61,108 nt of DNA from contig JAEYJO010000051.1 of the NCBI GenBank assembly GCA_023408815.1, positions 1 through 61,108 of the forward strand, in the 5' to 3' direction. This DNA comes from Bacillota bacterium. Its GTDB lineage: Bacteria; Bacillota; Clostridia; Lachnospirales; Lachnospiraceae. This document shows, one piece after another, positions 34,765 through 42,185 of the stretch. The position numbers were made by a program, and so were the translations under genes. The notes under the pieces were generated by a model. That model did no database searches, was not told the origin of the DNA, and was given only the letters and a program-made list of their open reading frames with translations. Positions within the stretch are counted from its first letter, which is position 1, and the number at the start of each line of letters is the position of its first letter.

Positions 34765-35028
34765 ATGATTGAGAAAGTGATGAAGATTCAATTGCCTACA
34801 GGGTTAGAGGCTAGACCGGTGGCAGTATTGGTACAGGTGGCAAGTAAGCATGCCTGCTCCGTTTACATTGAATCCGAAGGAAAAAAGGTGAATGCGAAGA
34901 GCATCATGGGTATGATGAGCTTAGGGCTTGATAGCGGTGAAACGGTAACAGTTATTGCCGACGGCCAGGATGAGACGCAGGCAGTAGCGGATATCGAAGA
35001 GTATTTGTTAAAAGGAAAAGTAAGCTAA
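34765..35028 (+). CDS. crh: Crh-like HPr paralogue with Glu at position 15
   Basis: An 87-residue HPr fold. The phospho-acceptor His15 of HPr is Glu (GLEARPVA, codon GAG at 34807-34809), as it is Gln in Bacillus Crh; Ser46 is kept in NAKSIMGMMSL, the HprK site and surface that binds CcpA. So it cannot pass phosphate in the PTS but can be a Ser46-phosphorylated cofactor of catabolite control. The order rapZ-whiA-crh matches the Bacillus yvcJ-yvcK-yvcL-crh locus, minus yvcK. AAAGGAGGAG precedes the ATG. Glu might mimic phospho-His, which is only an inference. Confidence 0.88.
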   Translation: MIEKVMKIQLPTGLEARPVAVLVQVASKHACSVYIESEGKKVNAKSIMGMMSLGLDSGETVTVIADGQDETQAVADIEEYLLKGKVS

Positions 35029-35118
35029 AATTTCATATATGATCCACGGCAGTCGCCGAAGGGGAATGCTAGCATGACCATTTGGCTCGTTGCCTCCATA
35101 GAGAATAACGACTTAACG

Positions 35119-35212
35119 CGGAGCATCTTAGGATGCTCCGATTTAGTGTTACAGTTTAGCCTTTGGCTAAGCTGTAACATGATGTACACAAAATGCGATA
35201 AAACTGCATTTT
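35119..35212. other. Three-hairpin region between crh and the lipid kinase gene
   Basis: CGGAGCATC/GATGCTCCG (35119-35140, 9 bp, TTAG loop), GTTACAGTTTAGCC/GGCTAAGCTGTAAC (35148-35178, 14 bp with one G-U pair, TTT loop), and AAAATGC/GCATTTT (35190-35212). The first or second could stop transcription of the operon, but no T run follows. The whole gap from 35029 to 35264 has no gene. Confidence 0.45.
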
Positions 35213-35264
35213 GGCGCTTGCAGCTCTCAACTTTGTGAAATTTAGGATTGAAAAGGGGAACGAT

Positions 35265-36191
35265 ATGACTGACAAAGAGATGCTTTTTGTATTTAATCCC
35301 CGTTCGGGGAAGGCGAAGATTAGAAATAAGCTCCAGGACATCATAGACGTATTCGTTAAGGCAGGATATGAGGTTACCGTATATCCCACGCAGTGCGAGG
35401 GGGACGCGGTATGTGCAGTTCAGAATAAGAAGGACAGATATGACATTCTCGTTTGCTGCGGCGGTGACGGTACATTGGACGAGGCGGTAAACGGTATGCT
35501 TCGCAGCACAAAACAGATTCCTATCGGCTATATTCCGGCAGGCAGCACCAACGATTTCGCGGGAAGTCTCGGAATACCCAAGGATATGCTGAAGGCGGCA
35601 CAGGCCATCGTAAAGGGGAAGGATTACGCTTGTGATGTAGGAGCTTTCAATAAGGAAAGCTTTGTTTATATTGCGGCGTTCGGACTTTTTACAGACGTGT
35701 CCTACGAGACCAGTCAGGATGTGAAAAATGTGCTGGGGCATATGGCGTATATACTGGAGGGAATGAAGAGAATACCAAGCATCAAATCCTATAAGCTTAA
35801 GGTCAGATACGACGGCGTGACGCTAGAGGAGGAATTCATCTTCGGTATGGTGACCAATTCCATTTCGGTGGGAGGCTTTAAGCGGATTACCGGCAAGTAT
35901 GTGGAACTGGATGACGGGGAGTTCGAGGTGACCTTGATTAAGATGCCTTCTAATCCTTTGGAACTCAATAATATCATGGCGGCTCTTTTGAACCGGAATA
36001 TCAATACGGATTATATGTATTGTTTTAAAACGTCGTCGGTTACGTTTGAATCCGATAGTGAGATTCCATGGACCTTGGATGGGGAATTCGGCGGGAATCA
36101 TAAAAGTGTGAGCATTCATAATATGAAACAGGCGGTGAGAATCAGGGTGCCGGGAAAGAATGCGGTCAGGATAGAAGGACCAGTAAAATAG
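35265..36191 (+). CDS. Diacylglycerol/lipid kinase (DagK catalytic domain)
   Basis: About 308 residues from the ATG at 35265 (AAAAGGGGAACGAT upstream; an earlier frame start at 35211 is rejected). N-terminal DAGK_cat domain: FVFNPRSGKAK-like start (VFNPRSGKAKIR), CCGGDGTLDEAVNGM and IPAGSTNDFAGSLGI are the nucleotide-binding and active-site motifs; the C-terminal beta domain follows (SFVYIAAFGLFTDVSYET in part). It phosphorylates diacylglycerol or a related lipid, as DgkB or YegS do. It stands alone between crh and fba. Confidence 0.88.
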   Translation: MTDKEMLFVFNPRSGKAKIRNKLQDIIDVFVKAGYEVTVYPTQCEGDAVCAVQNKKDRYDILVCCGGDGTLDEAVNGMLRSTKQIPIGYIPAGSTNDFAGSLGIPKDMLKAAQAIVKGKDYACDVGAFNKESFVYIAAFGLFTDVSYETSQDVKNVLGHMAYILEGMKRIPSIKSYKLKVRYDGVTLEEEFIFGMVTNSISVGGFKRITGKYVELDDGEFEVTLIKMPSNPLELNNIMAALLNRNINTDYMYCFKTSSVTFESDSEIPWTLDGEFGGNHKSVSIHNMKQAVRIRVPGKNAVRIEGPVK

Positions 36192-36292
36192 AGATGGATT
36201 CGAATGATAACGCTTTTTTAATGGGGGGATTGTCTGAAAGATGCCTGTTTTCGCATTTTTCCCTATTTTACACATTTTTTATAGCTTTAATG

Positions 36293-36321
36293 TTTCCTTT
36301 TTGGCGTGAATGGGGTATAAT
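36293..36321 (+). promoter_or_regulatory. Promoter of fba
   Basis: TATAAT at 36316-36321 with a weak -35 (TTTCCT, 17-nt spacer) upstream. The distance to the fba ATG is 44 nt. Confidence 0.5.
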
Positions 36322-36365
36322 AGGTTCGGTGAATTTGATAAATTTATTATATGGAGGTAAATAAA

Positions 36366-37229
36366 ATGTTAGTTTCAGCTACAGAAATGCTTCAAAAAGC
36401 AAAAGCCGGCCATTATGCAGTCGGACAGTTCAACATCAACAACCTTGAGTGGACAAAAGCAGTTCTTTTGACAGCTCAGGAAAACAATTCTCCTGTTATT
36501 CTCGGTGTATCCGAAGGCGCAGGAAAATACATGGGCGGATATGATACGGTAGTTGGCATGGTGAACGGTTTGATCAAAGGCTTGAATATTACAGTTCCCG
36601 TTGCTCTTCACTTGGATCACGGCAGCTACGATCACTGCTATAAGTGCATCGAAGCAGGCTTTTCATCCGTAATGTTCGACGGTTCTCATTATCCGATCGC
36701 TGAGAACGTAGAAAAGACGACGGAATTAGTTGCGGCGTCTCACGCAAAGGGAATCTCTATCGAAGCTGAAGTTGGTTCTATCGGCGGAGAAGAAGACGGC
36801 GTTATCGGTGCAGGTGAATGTGCGGATCCTCAGGAATGTAAAGCGGTTGCTGATCTGGGTATCGATTTCCTGGCAGCAGGTATCGGCAATATTCATGGTA
36901 AATATCCTGAGAATTGGCAGGGACTTTCTTTCGAGACATTGGATGCTATCCAGAAGCTGACAGGAGACATGCCTCTCGTTCTTCACGGCGGTACGGGAAT
37001 CCCGGCTGACATGATTAAGAAGGCCATCACTCTCGGTGTTGCCAAGATTAATGTTAATACGGAATGCCAGTGGTCTTTCGCAGCGGCTACACGTAAATAC
37101 ATCGAAGAAGGAAAAGACCTTCAGGGTAAGGGCTTTGACCCTCGTAAGCTTCTCGCTCCGGGCTTTGAAGCTATCAAGGCTACCGTTAAAGAAAAAATGG
37201 AGCTGTTTGGTTCTGTAAACAAAGCTTAA
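36366..37229 (+). CDS. fba: Class II fructose-bisphosphate aldolase
   Basis: About 287 residues from the ATG at 36366, which has ATGGAGG-TAAATAAA before it; the ATG in that leader at 36351 overlaps the ribosome site and is rejected. Zinc ligands and substrate loops of class II aldolases are present: LHLDHGSYDHCYKCI, the acidic VEAEVGSIGGEEDG-type segment (IEAEVGSIGG), GNIHGKYP and LVLHGGTGIP, and INVNTECQ. It cleaves fructose 1,6-bisphosphate in glycolysis. Codon use is strongly biased (for example CTT/GTT/GGT-rich), as expected for a highly expressed gene. Confidence 0.95.
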   Translation: MLVSATEMLQKAKAGHYAVGQFNINNLEWTKAVLLTAQENNSPVILGVSEGAGKYMGGYDTVVGMVNGLIKGLNITVPVALHLDHGSYDHCYKCIEAGFSSVMFDGSHYPIAENVEKTTELVAASHAKGISIEAEVGSIGGEEDGVIGAGECADPQECKAVADLGIDFLAAGIGNIHGKYPENWQGLSFETLDAIQKLTGDMPLVLHGGTGIPADMIKKAITLGVAKINVNTECQWSFAAATRKYIEEGKDLQGKGFDPRKLLAPGFEAIKATVKEKMELFGSVNKA

Positions 37230-37661
37230 AAGACAAGCTTCGGCTTAAAAACCAAGCTTCAGCATAAGGAACAAATTTTAGTTAATAATATGCTTCGGCT
37301 AAGAACGAGCCGGCATCGAATTTATGGATTCGATGCCGGCTTATTTTATAGTTCTTATAATGAACTTATAAAAAGGTATATTACCCCTGAAAAGGGAGGA
37401 TGCCAAGTAAAGAAGTCTTTACTTGGCACTTATTATGAAAAAGTTATTTAATAAATCAATTAACTGTTATTGGCTTTTTTGTTTTTGTTGTATCTTATAT
37501 TGATAGTATAGCTAAAAGAAATGTCTAAAGAATGTTGTGGAATTGAAGTTTTTTTAAAATAAATATGAATAAACTATGAACGAGAAGGCACAAAAGTACC
37601 AATCTCGTCCAACAATTTGAAAGATATTAAATTAAATTACTGAAAACTTCTGGAATAGTAT
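37230..37661. other. 432-bp gap between fba and cyclophilin gene
   Basis: No gene is supported. It contains three imperfect copies of a GCTTCGGC/GCTTCAGC motif (37235, 37253 and 37292 areas), the fba terminator, a perfect 12-bp hairpin TGCCAAGTAAAG/CTTTACTTGGCA (37401-37428, AAGT loop, no T run), and an imperfect hairpin near 37580-37612 that may end the cyclophilin transcript. Confidence 0.45.
37309..37348 (+). terminator. Terminator of fba
   Basis: GCCGGCATCGAAT (37309-37321) pairs perfectly with ATTCGATGCCGGC (37328-37340), then TTATTTTAT. A strong 13-bp stem. Confidence 0.85.
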
Positions 37662-38183
37662 TTAAATTTTCTGGGGTTCAGGATAAACTTCTCCGAAGGT
37701 TTCGACAGTAACCGTTTTCATGATCTGAGGGTCTATCGGACGATCGGAGCGATCGATGTTCGTTTCGGCGATCTTATTTACAAATTCCAATCCCTCAATT
37801 ACTTTGCCGAACGCGGCATAAGAACCATCAAGGTGAGGAGAATTCTTGTGCATAATGAAGAACTGGGAACCTGCGGAGTCGGGGTGCATGCTTCTCGCCA
37901 TAGAGAGAACTCCCTCCGTATGCTTCAGATCATTCGCAACACCGTTCTGGCCGAATTCGCCCTTGATGCTGTAGCCCGGACCTCCCATTCCAGTTCCTTC
38001 CGGATCTCCGCCCTGAATCATAAAGCCGCGGATAACTCTGTGGAAAATGAGTCCATCATAAAAGTTCTTGTTAATCAAGCTGATAAAATTATTAACGCTT
38101 TCGGGTGCGATTTCGGGATATAACTCCGCCTTGATTACGTCGCCGTTTTCCATAGTAAATGTAACAATAGGATTTTGTGCCAT
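37662..38183 (-). CDS. Peptidyl-prolyl cis-trans isomerase, cyclophilin type
   Basis: A 173-residue cytoplasmic cyclophilin. Active-site motifs are FHRVIRGFMIQGGDP, GSQFFIMH and HLDGSYAAFGKV; there is no signal peptide. It speeds proline isomerisation during folding. Length and single-domain form match PpiB of Gram-positives. It is divergent from the GNAT gene and faces fba across the 432-bp gap. Confidence 0.93.
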   Translation of the reverse strand: MAQNPIVTFTMENGDVIKAELYPEIAPESVNNFISLINKNFYDGLIFHRVIRGFMIQGGDPEGTGMGGPGYSIKGEFGQNGVANDLKHTEGVLSMARSMHPDSAGSQFFIMHKNSPHLDGSYAAFGKVIEGLEFVNKIAETNIDRSDRPIDPQIMKTVTVETFGEVYPEPQKI

Positions 38184-38273
38184 TGCTTTACTTCCCTTCT
38201 GTGATAATTTGTTTTATAATATTTGCATATTTTATTCTAGCCTATAATGAACGGATAGTAAATAGGGGGAGAT

Positions 38274-39125
38274 ATGTTAAAGGAAATAGTTTTTCTTGTT
38301 GCTGATGAGAGCCAGACACTAGCGATAGAGCAAATGAAAAGGAACTTCGGCGAAGACGGTGACAGGATTGTAATAGAAAACCCGCCGCGTACAGAAGGCG
38401 GACAAGCAGCGTATGATAAAGAGAATGCTTTGTTCGTGACGGACAAAGAGGAGACTTTGCAGGCGTTAAAACAAAACGGGTACTATGTAATCGTTCTCCT
38501 GCACGAAGGGAACAAGGAGCAGGACTTGTCGGCGGCCCTATACGCGATAACAGATATCGAGGAACTTACCTTCGATTCCTTTGCTATGGCGTACATGCGC
38601 TTGTCGGGGAAGCCGTGGACAATTCTGGAGACGAAGCGATGTGTCATCAGAGAGATGACGGTGGAGGATGTGGACGCTTTTTACCAAATATACAAGGAAC
38701 CGTCCATTACATTTTTTATGGAAGATTTATTCAAGGAGCCGGAGGAGGAGCGGGAATATACCCGGGAATACATAAAGAAAATCTATGGATTCTATGGCTA
38801 TGGTCTCTGGAGTATTGTCGGTAAGGAAAGCGAAGCGATAATCGGGCGGGCGGGAATCAGTTGGCGGGAAGGCTTTGATATTCCCGAGCTGGGTTTTGTA
38901 ATTGCCGTTCCCTATCAGCATAAAGGTTATGCTTATGAGGTCTGCCATGCCATCCTCGAATACGGGAAAGAGGAACTGCGATTCGAGGAAGTGCAAGCTC
39001 TGATCAAAAAGGGCAATGAGGCCTCTGTCAGGCTGTGTACAAAGCTTGGTTTCGTGAAAAGGGACAGTGTAGAGGACAAGGGGAAAGCGTATGAGAGGTA
39101 TGTGGTGGAATTAAACAATATATAA
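38274..39125 (+). CDS. GNAT acetyltransferase with extra N-terminal domain
   Basis: A 283-residue protein. Residues 120-283 are a GNAT fold of the RimJ/RimL type: LETKRCVIREMTVEDVDAFY in part (CVIREMTVEDVD), ELGFVIAVPYQHKGYAYE with the acetyl-CoA pyrophosphate loop (QHKGYAYE) and NEASVRLCTKLGFVKR. Residues 1-115 have a Rossmann-like alternation with VVLL-type strands and a DxxT-like ending, and look like a separate domain of unknown role, perhaps a degenerate HAD-like part. RBS GGGGGAG lies before the ATG. Substrate unknown. Confidence 0.78.
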   Translation: MLKEIVFLVADESQTLAIEQMKRNFGEDGDRIVIENPPRTEGGQAAYDKENALFVTDKEETLQALKQNGYYVIVLLHEGNKEQDLSAALYAITDIEELTFDSFAMAYMRLSGKPWTILETKRCVIREMTVEDVDAFYQIYKEPSITFFMEDLFKEPEEEREYTREYIKKIYGFYGYGLWSIVGKESEAIIGRAGISWREGFDIPELGFVIAVPYQHKGYAYEVCHAILEYGKEELRFEEVQALIKKGNEASVRLCTKLGFVKRDSVEDKGKAYERYVVELNNI

Positions 39126-39176
39126 AATTATACTAACAGTAAAAAAATAATTTTACTATTTTTACAATGAGTATCT

Positions 39177-39204
39177 TCCAATGCATGTGAGAGAACTTTA
39201 TAAT
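39177..39204 (+). promoter_or_regulatory. Promoter of the XRE regulator/ABC exporter pair
   Basis: TATAAT at 39199-39204, a 17-nt spacer and TTCCAA as -35. It lies about 100 nt before the XRE gene. Confidence 0.5.
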
Positions 39205-39304
39205 AATACTATGAGAACCGAAAACGCGAGAAGCAAAAAGCTTTTCAGCATAAATCCGTGTCCACCAAAAGCACGCAGAACGTGGAGAAAGGTAAGCTAT
39301 TATT

Positions 39305-40402
39305 ATGAAAATCACAGTTGGTGAAAACATTCGTCGTTACCGGAAGGAGCTTTGTCTGACACAGGAGCAGTTAGCCGAAGCGGTGGGAGTTACTGTTGGA
39401 GCCGTATCGAAGTGGGAATCCGGCTTTTCCAATCCAGATATCGGAATGCTTCCAGAGCTGGCAGATCTTTTTGAAATATCCGTGGATGTACTCCTGGGAT
39501 ACCAGCTCAATTGCAGAACCATGAAGCTTGCGGCGGAGAGAATTCACGAGCTTCGCGTTTCCAGAAAAATCGAGGAAGGGATTTCGGAAGCCGAGAAAGC
39601 CTTGCAGCGGTATCCCAATAGCTTTGATGTCGTTTACCAGAGCGCCGACCTGTTTCAGTTGGCAGGAGTGGAAAGAAACGATAAAGCGGCGCTGCATAAG
39701 GCACTGGAGCTGTATGGACGGGCATGCGGGCTGATCTCACAGAATACTGACGAAGGGATAAGCGAGCTGTCGCTTCAGATCAGCATAGGCCAGGTATATG
39801 TGGCGCTGGGAGAGATAGAGCCGGCTTTGGACACTCTGAAGAAGTATAACGCTTGTGGAATTAATAACGGGCTGATCGGGATGCTTCTTTCTCAAAGCGA
39901 CCGGTGCGAAGAGGCACTTCCGTATCTTTCTGAGAATCTTGTGGACTGCGTGATGGGATTATTTCAAACGATAATAGGTCTTTGCGGCTGCTTTGACAGC
40001 AAGGGTGATGAGAAACAGGCAATAGAAGCCTTCCTTTGGCTGTATGGAGTATTGGAAGGACTGAAACTTCCGCACAAGGTATCCTATCTGGATAAGATGC
40101 AGGTCATACTGCTTTCCGGCTGTGCGCAGGTTGCTGCAATCATGAACGATGTAGAAACGGCGGAAGAATATTTAAGGCGGGCAGTGGAGATGGCACGAGC
40201 CTTCGACGCTTCGCAGTCCTCCGATAACATGCAGGCTTACAATATCAAAAATATTAAATTCTACTATGGAAAAACCCATACTGTCGGTGATAGTTTCGGC
40301 GAGACCGCAATGAGCGGCATTGAGAAGGCTCTTACCTCGGATGAAAGAACGAGACCGATTTTCACCAGACTTTGGAGGAATATTGTAAATGAAGAAAAAT
40401 AA
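39305..40402 (+). CDS. XRE-family regulator with C-terminal TPR-like repeats
   Basis: A 365-residue protein. Residues 4-62 are a helix-turn-helix of the XRE type (NIRRYRKELCLTQEQLAEAV, VGAVSKWESG, LPELADLFEISVDVLLG). From about 80 to 330 it is all-helical with TPR-like pairs (EEGISEAEKALQRYPNSFD, VYVALGEIEPALDTLKKY, AAIMNDVETAEEYLRRAVEM in their contexts). Such proteins may bind peptides or sense a partner, as in RRNPP-like systems, but similarity alone does not prove it. It overlaps the exporter gene by 14 nt, so control of that exporter is likely. Confidence 0.82.
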   Translation: MKITVGENIRRYRKELCLTQEQLAEAVGVTVGAVSKWESGFSNPDIGMLPELADLFEISVDVLLGYQLNCRTMKLAAERIHELRVSRKIEEGISEAEKALQRYPNSFDVVYQSADLFQLAGVERNDKAALHKALELYGRACGLISQNTDEGISELSLQISIGQVYVALGEIEPALDTLKKYNACGINNGLIGMLLSQSDRCEEALPYLSENLVDCVMGLFQTIIGLCGCFDSKGDEKQAIEAFLWLYGVLEGLKLPHKVSYLDKMQVILLSGCAQVAAIMNDVETAEEYLRRAVEMARAFDASQSSDNMQAYNIKNIKFYYGKTHTVGDSFGETAMSGIEKALTSDERTRPIFTRLWRNIVNEEK

Positions 40403-42116
40403 TGAACTTGTCACGTACCGCAAAGAATTTACCAAGCAGTTTTATAGACATAACAAATGGAGCTTCGCCGCTGCAATAACTGCCTCGGTTTTGACAGCCT
40501 TAGGAAACCTGGTGGTTTCATGGCTGATGCAGCAAATCATCGATACCGCATCGGGAGATGCCGGAACGTTTTCGCTTTTGCAGCTAGCCATGATTTTACT
40601 TGTTATCGTTTCGGGTATTGTTATGGTTTCGGTTCTGGAATATTATGTCCGTCCCCGATTCATAAAGAACGCCATGCGGCAATACAAGGATTATGCGTTC
40701 GAGGAAATGGCAAAGAAGAATATTAATGCCTTTACCGGCGAGAACACCTCCATATATATTTCGGCGCTGTCCAACGATGCCACCAGTATCGAGAACAATT
40801 ATCTCGCCAAAATATTTACGCTGGTTCAGGAGCTGCTCATGTTTGCAGGAGCCTTTGCCCTTATGCTGTATTACAGCCCGTTTTTGACACTCGTAGCCTT
40901 TCTGCTTTCCTTTTTTCCGGTAATTGCCTCTGTTCTTACGGGAAACCGTCTCGCAATACAGGAAAAACAGGTCTCTGATAGAAATGAGAGTTTTATCGGA
41001 ATGATAAAGGATATGCTGTCCGGATTTTCCGTCATTAAAAGCTTTAAGGCCGAACGCGAGGTTTTCCGGCTTTTTGCTAAAAGCAATTCGGCGGCAGAGG
41101 AAGCCAAATGCAGGAGGCGAAGGACGGAAACCGTCATTCAGACTATTGGATTCGTAGCAGGTATCATAGCGCAATTCGGTGTGTTTTTGTTCGGAGCATA
41201 TCTGGCCCTTACCGGACGTGGCGTTACAGCGGGTGTAGTCATTGTCTTTGTACAGCTCATGAATTACGTGCTTACACCTATTGCTGACGTACCCCAGATT
41301 CTCGCGAACAAAAAGGCGGCATATGCTCTGATCGATAAGCTGGCTGCCGCCATCCGCTCCAATGTCCGCAAGACCGGAGAAGAGATGGAGCCTGTACTTG
41401 CACGCGGGATAGAGCTGAAAGGTTTGTCTTTTTCCTACGAGAAGGATGCTCCTGTGCTTCAAGGAATCGACATATGCTTCGAGGCGGGAAAAAGCTATGC
41501 CATCGTAGGAGGATCGGGAAGCGGCAAGTCCACGCTGCTCAACCTTTTGATGGGAAGCAGAGAGGACTATGAAGGGGAGATTCTGTTTGACGGCAGTGAG
41601 CTTCGTGAGATAGCCTCCGCTTCGCTGTACGACATCGTTTCCATCGTCCAGCAGAATGTTTTCGTGTTCAACAGCACGGTGAAAGATAATATCACGATGT
41701 TCAGGGACTTTACGGAGGAGGAGCTTCGCGATGCGGTGAATATGTCCGGTTTAGCTCCGTTTATCGCCGAGAGAGGAAAGGACTATGCCTGCGGGGAGAA
41801 TGGGAGCGGACTGTCCGGCGGTGAACGTCAGCGTATTTCTATCGCCCGCTGTCTGCTTCGCGGTACGCCGGTGATGCTGGTGGATGAAGCTACCGCCGCT
41901 CTCGATGCGAAGACGGCCTTTGCCGTGAGTAACTCTATTCTGGATATTTCTGGTTTGACGCGCATCGTCGTAACTCACAGACTGGAGGAAGCGTTACTTC
42001 GGAAATACGATAAAGTTTTTGTCCTCAGGAACGGAATGGTGGAGGAGGAAGGAAGCTTTGCGGAGCTAATGGAGAAAAAAGGTTTCTTCTATTCCTTATT
42101 TACAGTATCGCAATAG
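40389..42116 (+). CDS. ABC transporter, fused permease and ATPase (exporter type)
   Basis: A 575-residue half-transporter. Six membrane helices lie in residues 25-300 (type I exporter fold), and the ATPase in 335-575 has Walker A GGSGSGKSTLLN, Q-loop SIVQQNVFVF, signature LSGGERQRISIARC, Walker B MLVDEATAALD and switch His in VVTHRLEE. The start overlaps the end of the XRE/TPR gene. It is likely a homodimeric exporter of a peptide, lipid or drug. No cargo gene is seen next to it. Confidence 0.9.
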   Translation: MKKNNELVTYRKEFTKQFYRHNKWSFAAAITASVLTALGNLVVSWLMQQIIDTASGDAGTFSLLQLAMILLVIVSGIVMVSVLEYYVRPRFIKNAMRQYKDYAFEEMAKKNINAFTGENTSIYISALSNDATSIENNYLAKIFTLVQELLMFAGAFALMLYYSPFLTLVAFLLSFFPVIASVLTGNRLAIQEKQVSDRNESFIGMIKDMLSGFSVIKSFKAEREVFRLFAKSNSAAEEAKCRRRRTETVIQTIGFVAGIIAQFGVFLFGAYLALTGRGVTAGVVIVFVQLMNYVLTPIADVPQILANKKAAYALIDKLAAAIRSNVRKTGEEMEPVLARGIELKGLSFSYEKDAPVLQGIDICFEAGKSYAIVGGSGSGKSTLLNLLMGSREDYEGEILFDGSELREIASASLYDIVSIVQQNVFVFNSTVKDNITMFRDFTEEELRDAVNMSGLAPFIAERGKDYACGENGSGLSGGERQRISIARCLLRGTPVMLVDEATAALDAKTAFAVSNSILDISGLTRIVVTHRLEEALLRKYDKVFVLRNGMVEEEGSFAELMEKKGFFYSLFTVSQ

Positions 42117-42130
42117 TTCGAAACAAACGG

Positions 42131-42180
42131 AAAAGCCGGAGAATTTGATATGCAAAACGCATTCAATCCGTCCGGCTTTT
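42131..42180. terminator. Bidirectional terminator between exporter and treC
   Basis: AAAAGCCGGA (42131-42140) pairs with TCCGGCTTTT (42171-42180) across a 30-nt loop; A run before and T run after allow both directions. Confidence 0.7.
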
Positions 42181-42185
42181 ACCGA

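Noticed and set aside
34765..35028. Ordinary HPr (ptsH)
   Set aside because: His15 is replaced by Glu, so it cannot be the PTS phosphocarrier.
40596..41462. 288-codon minus-strand open frame
   Set aside because: Opposite the ABC exporter gene; composition and lack of start signals mark it as a shadow.
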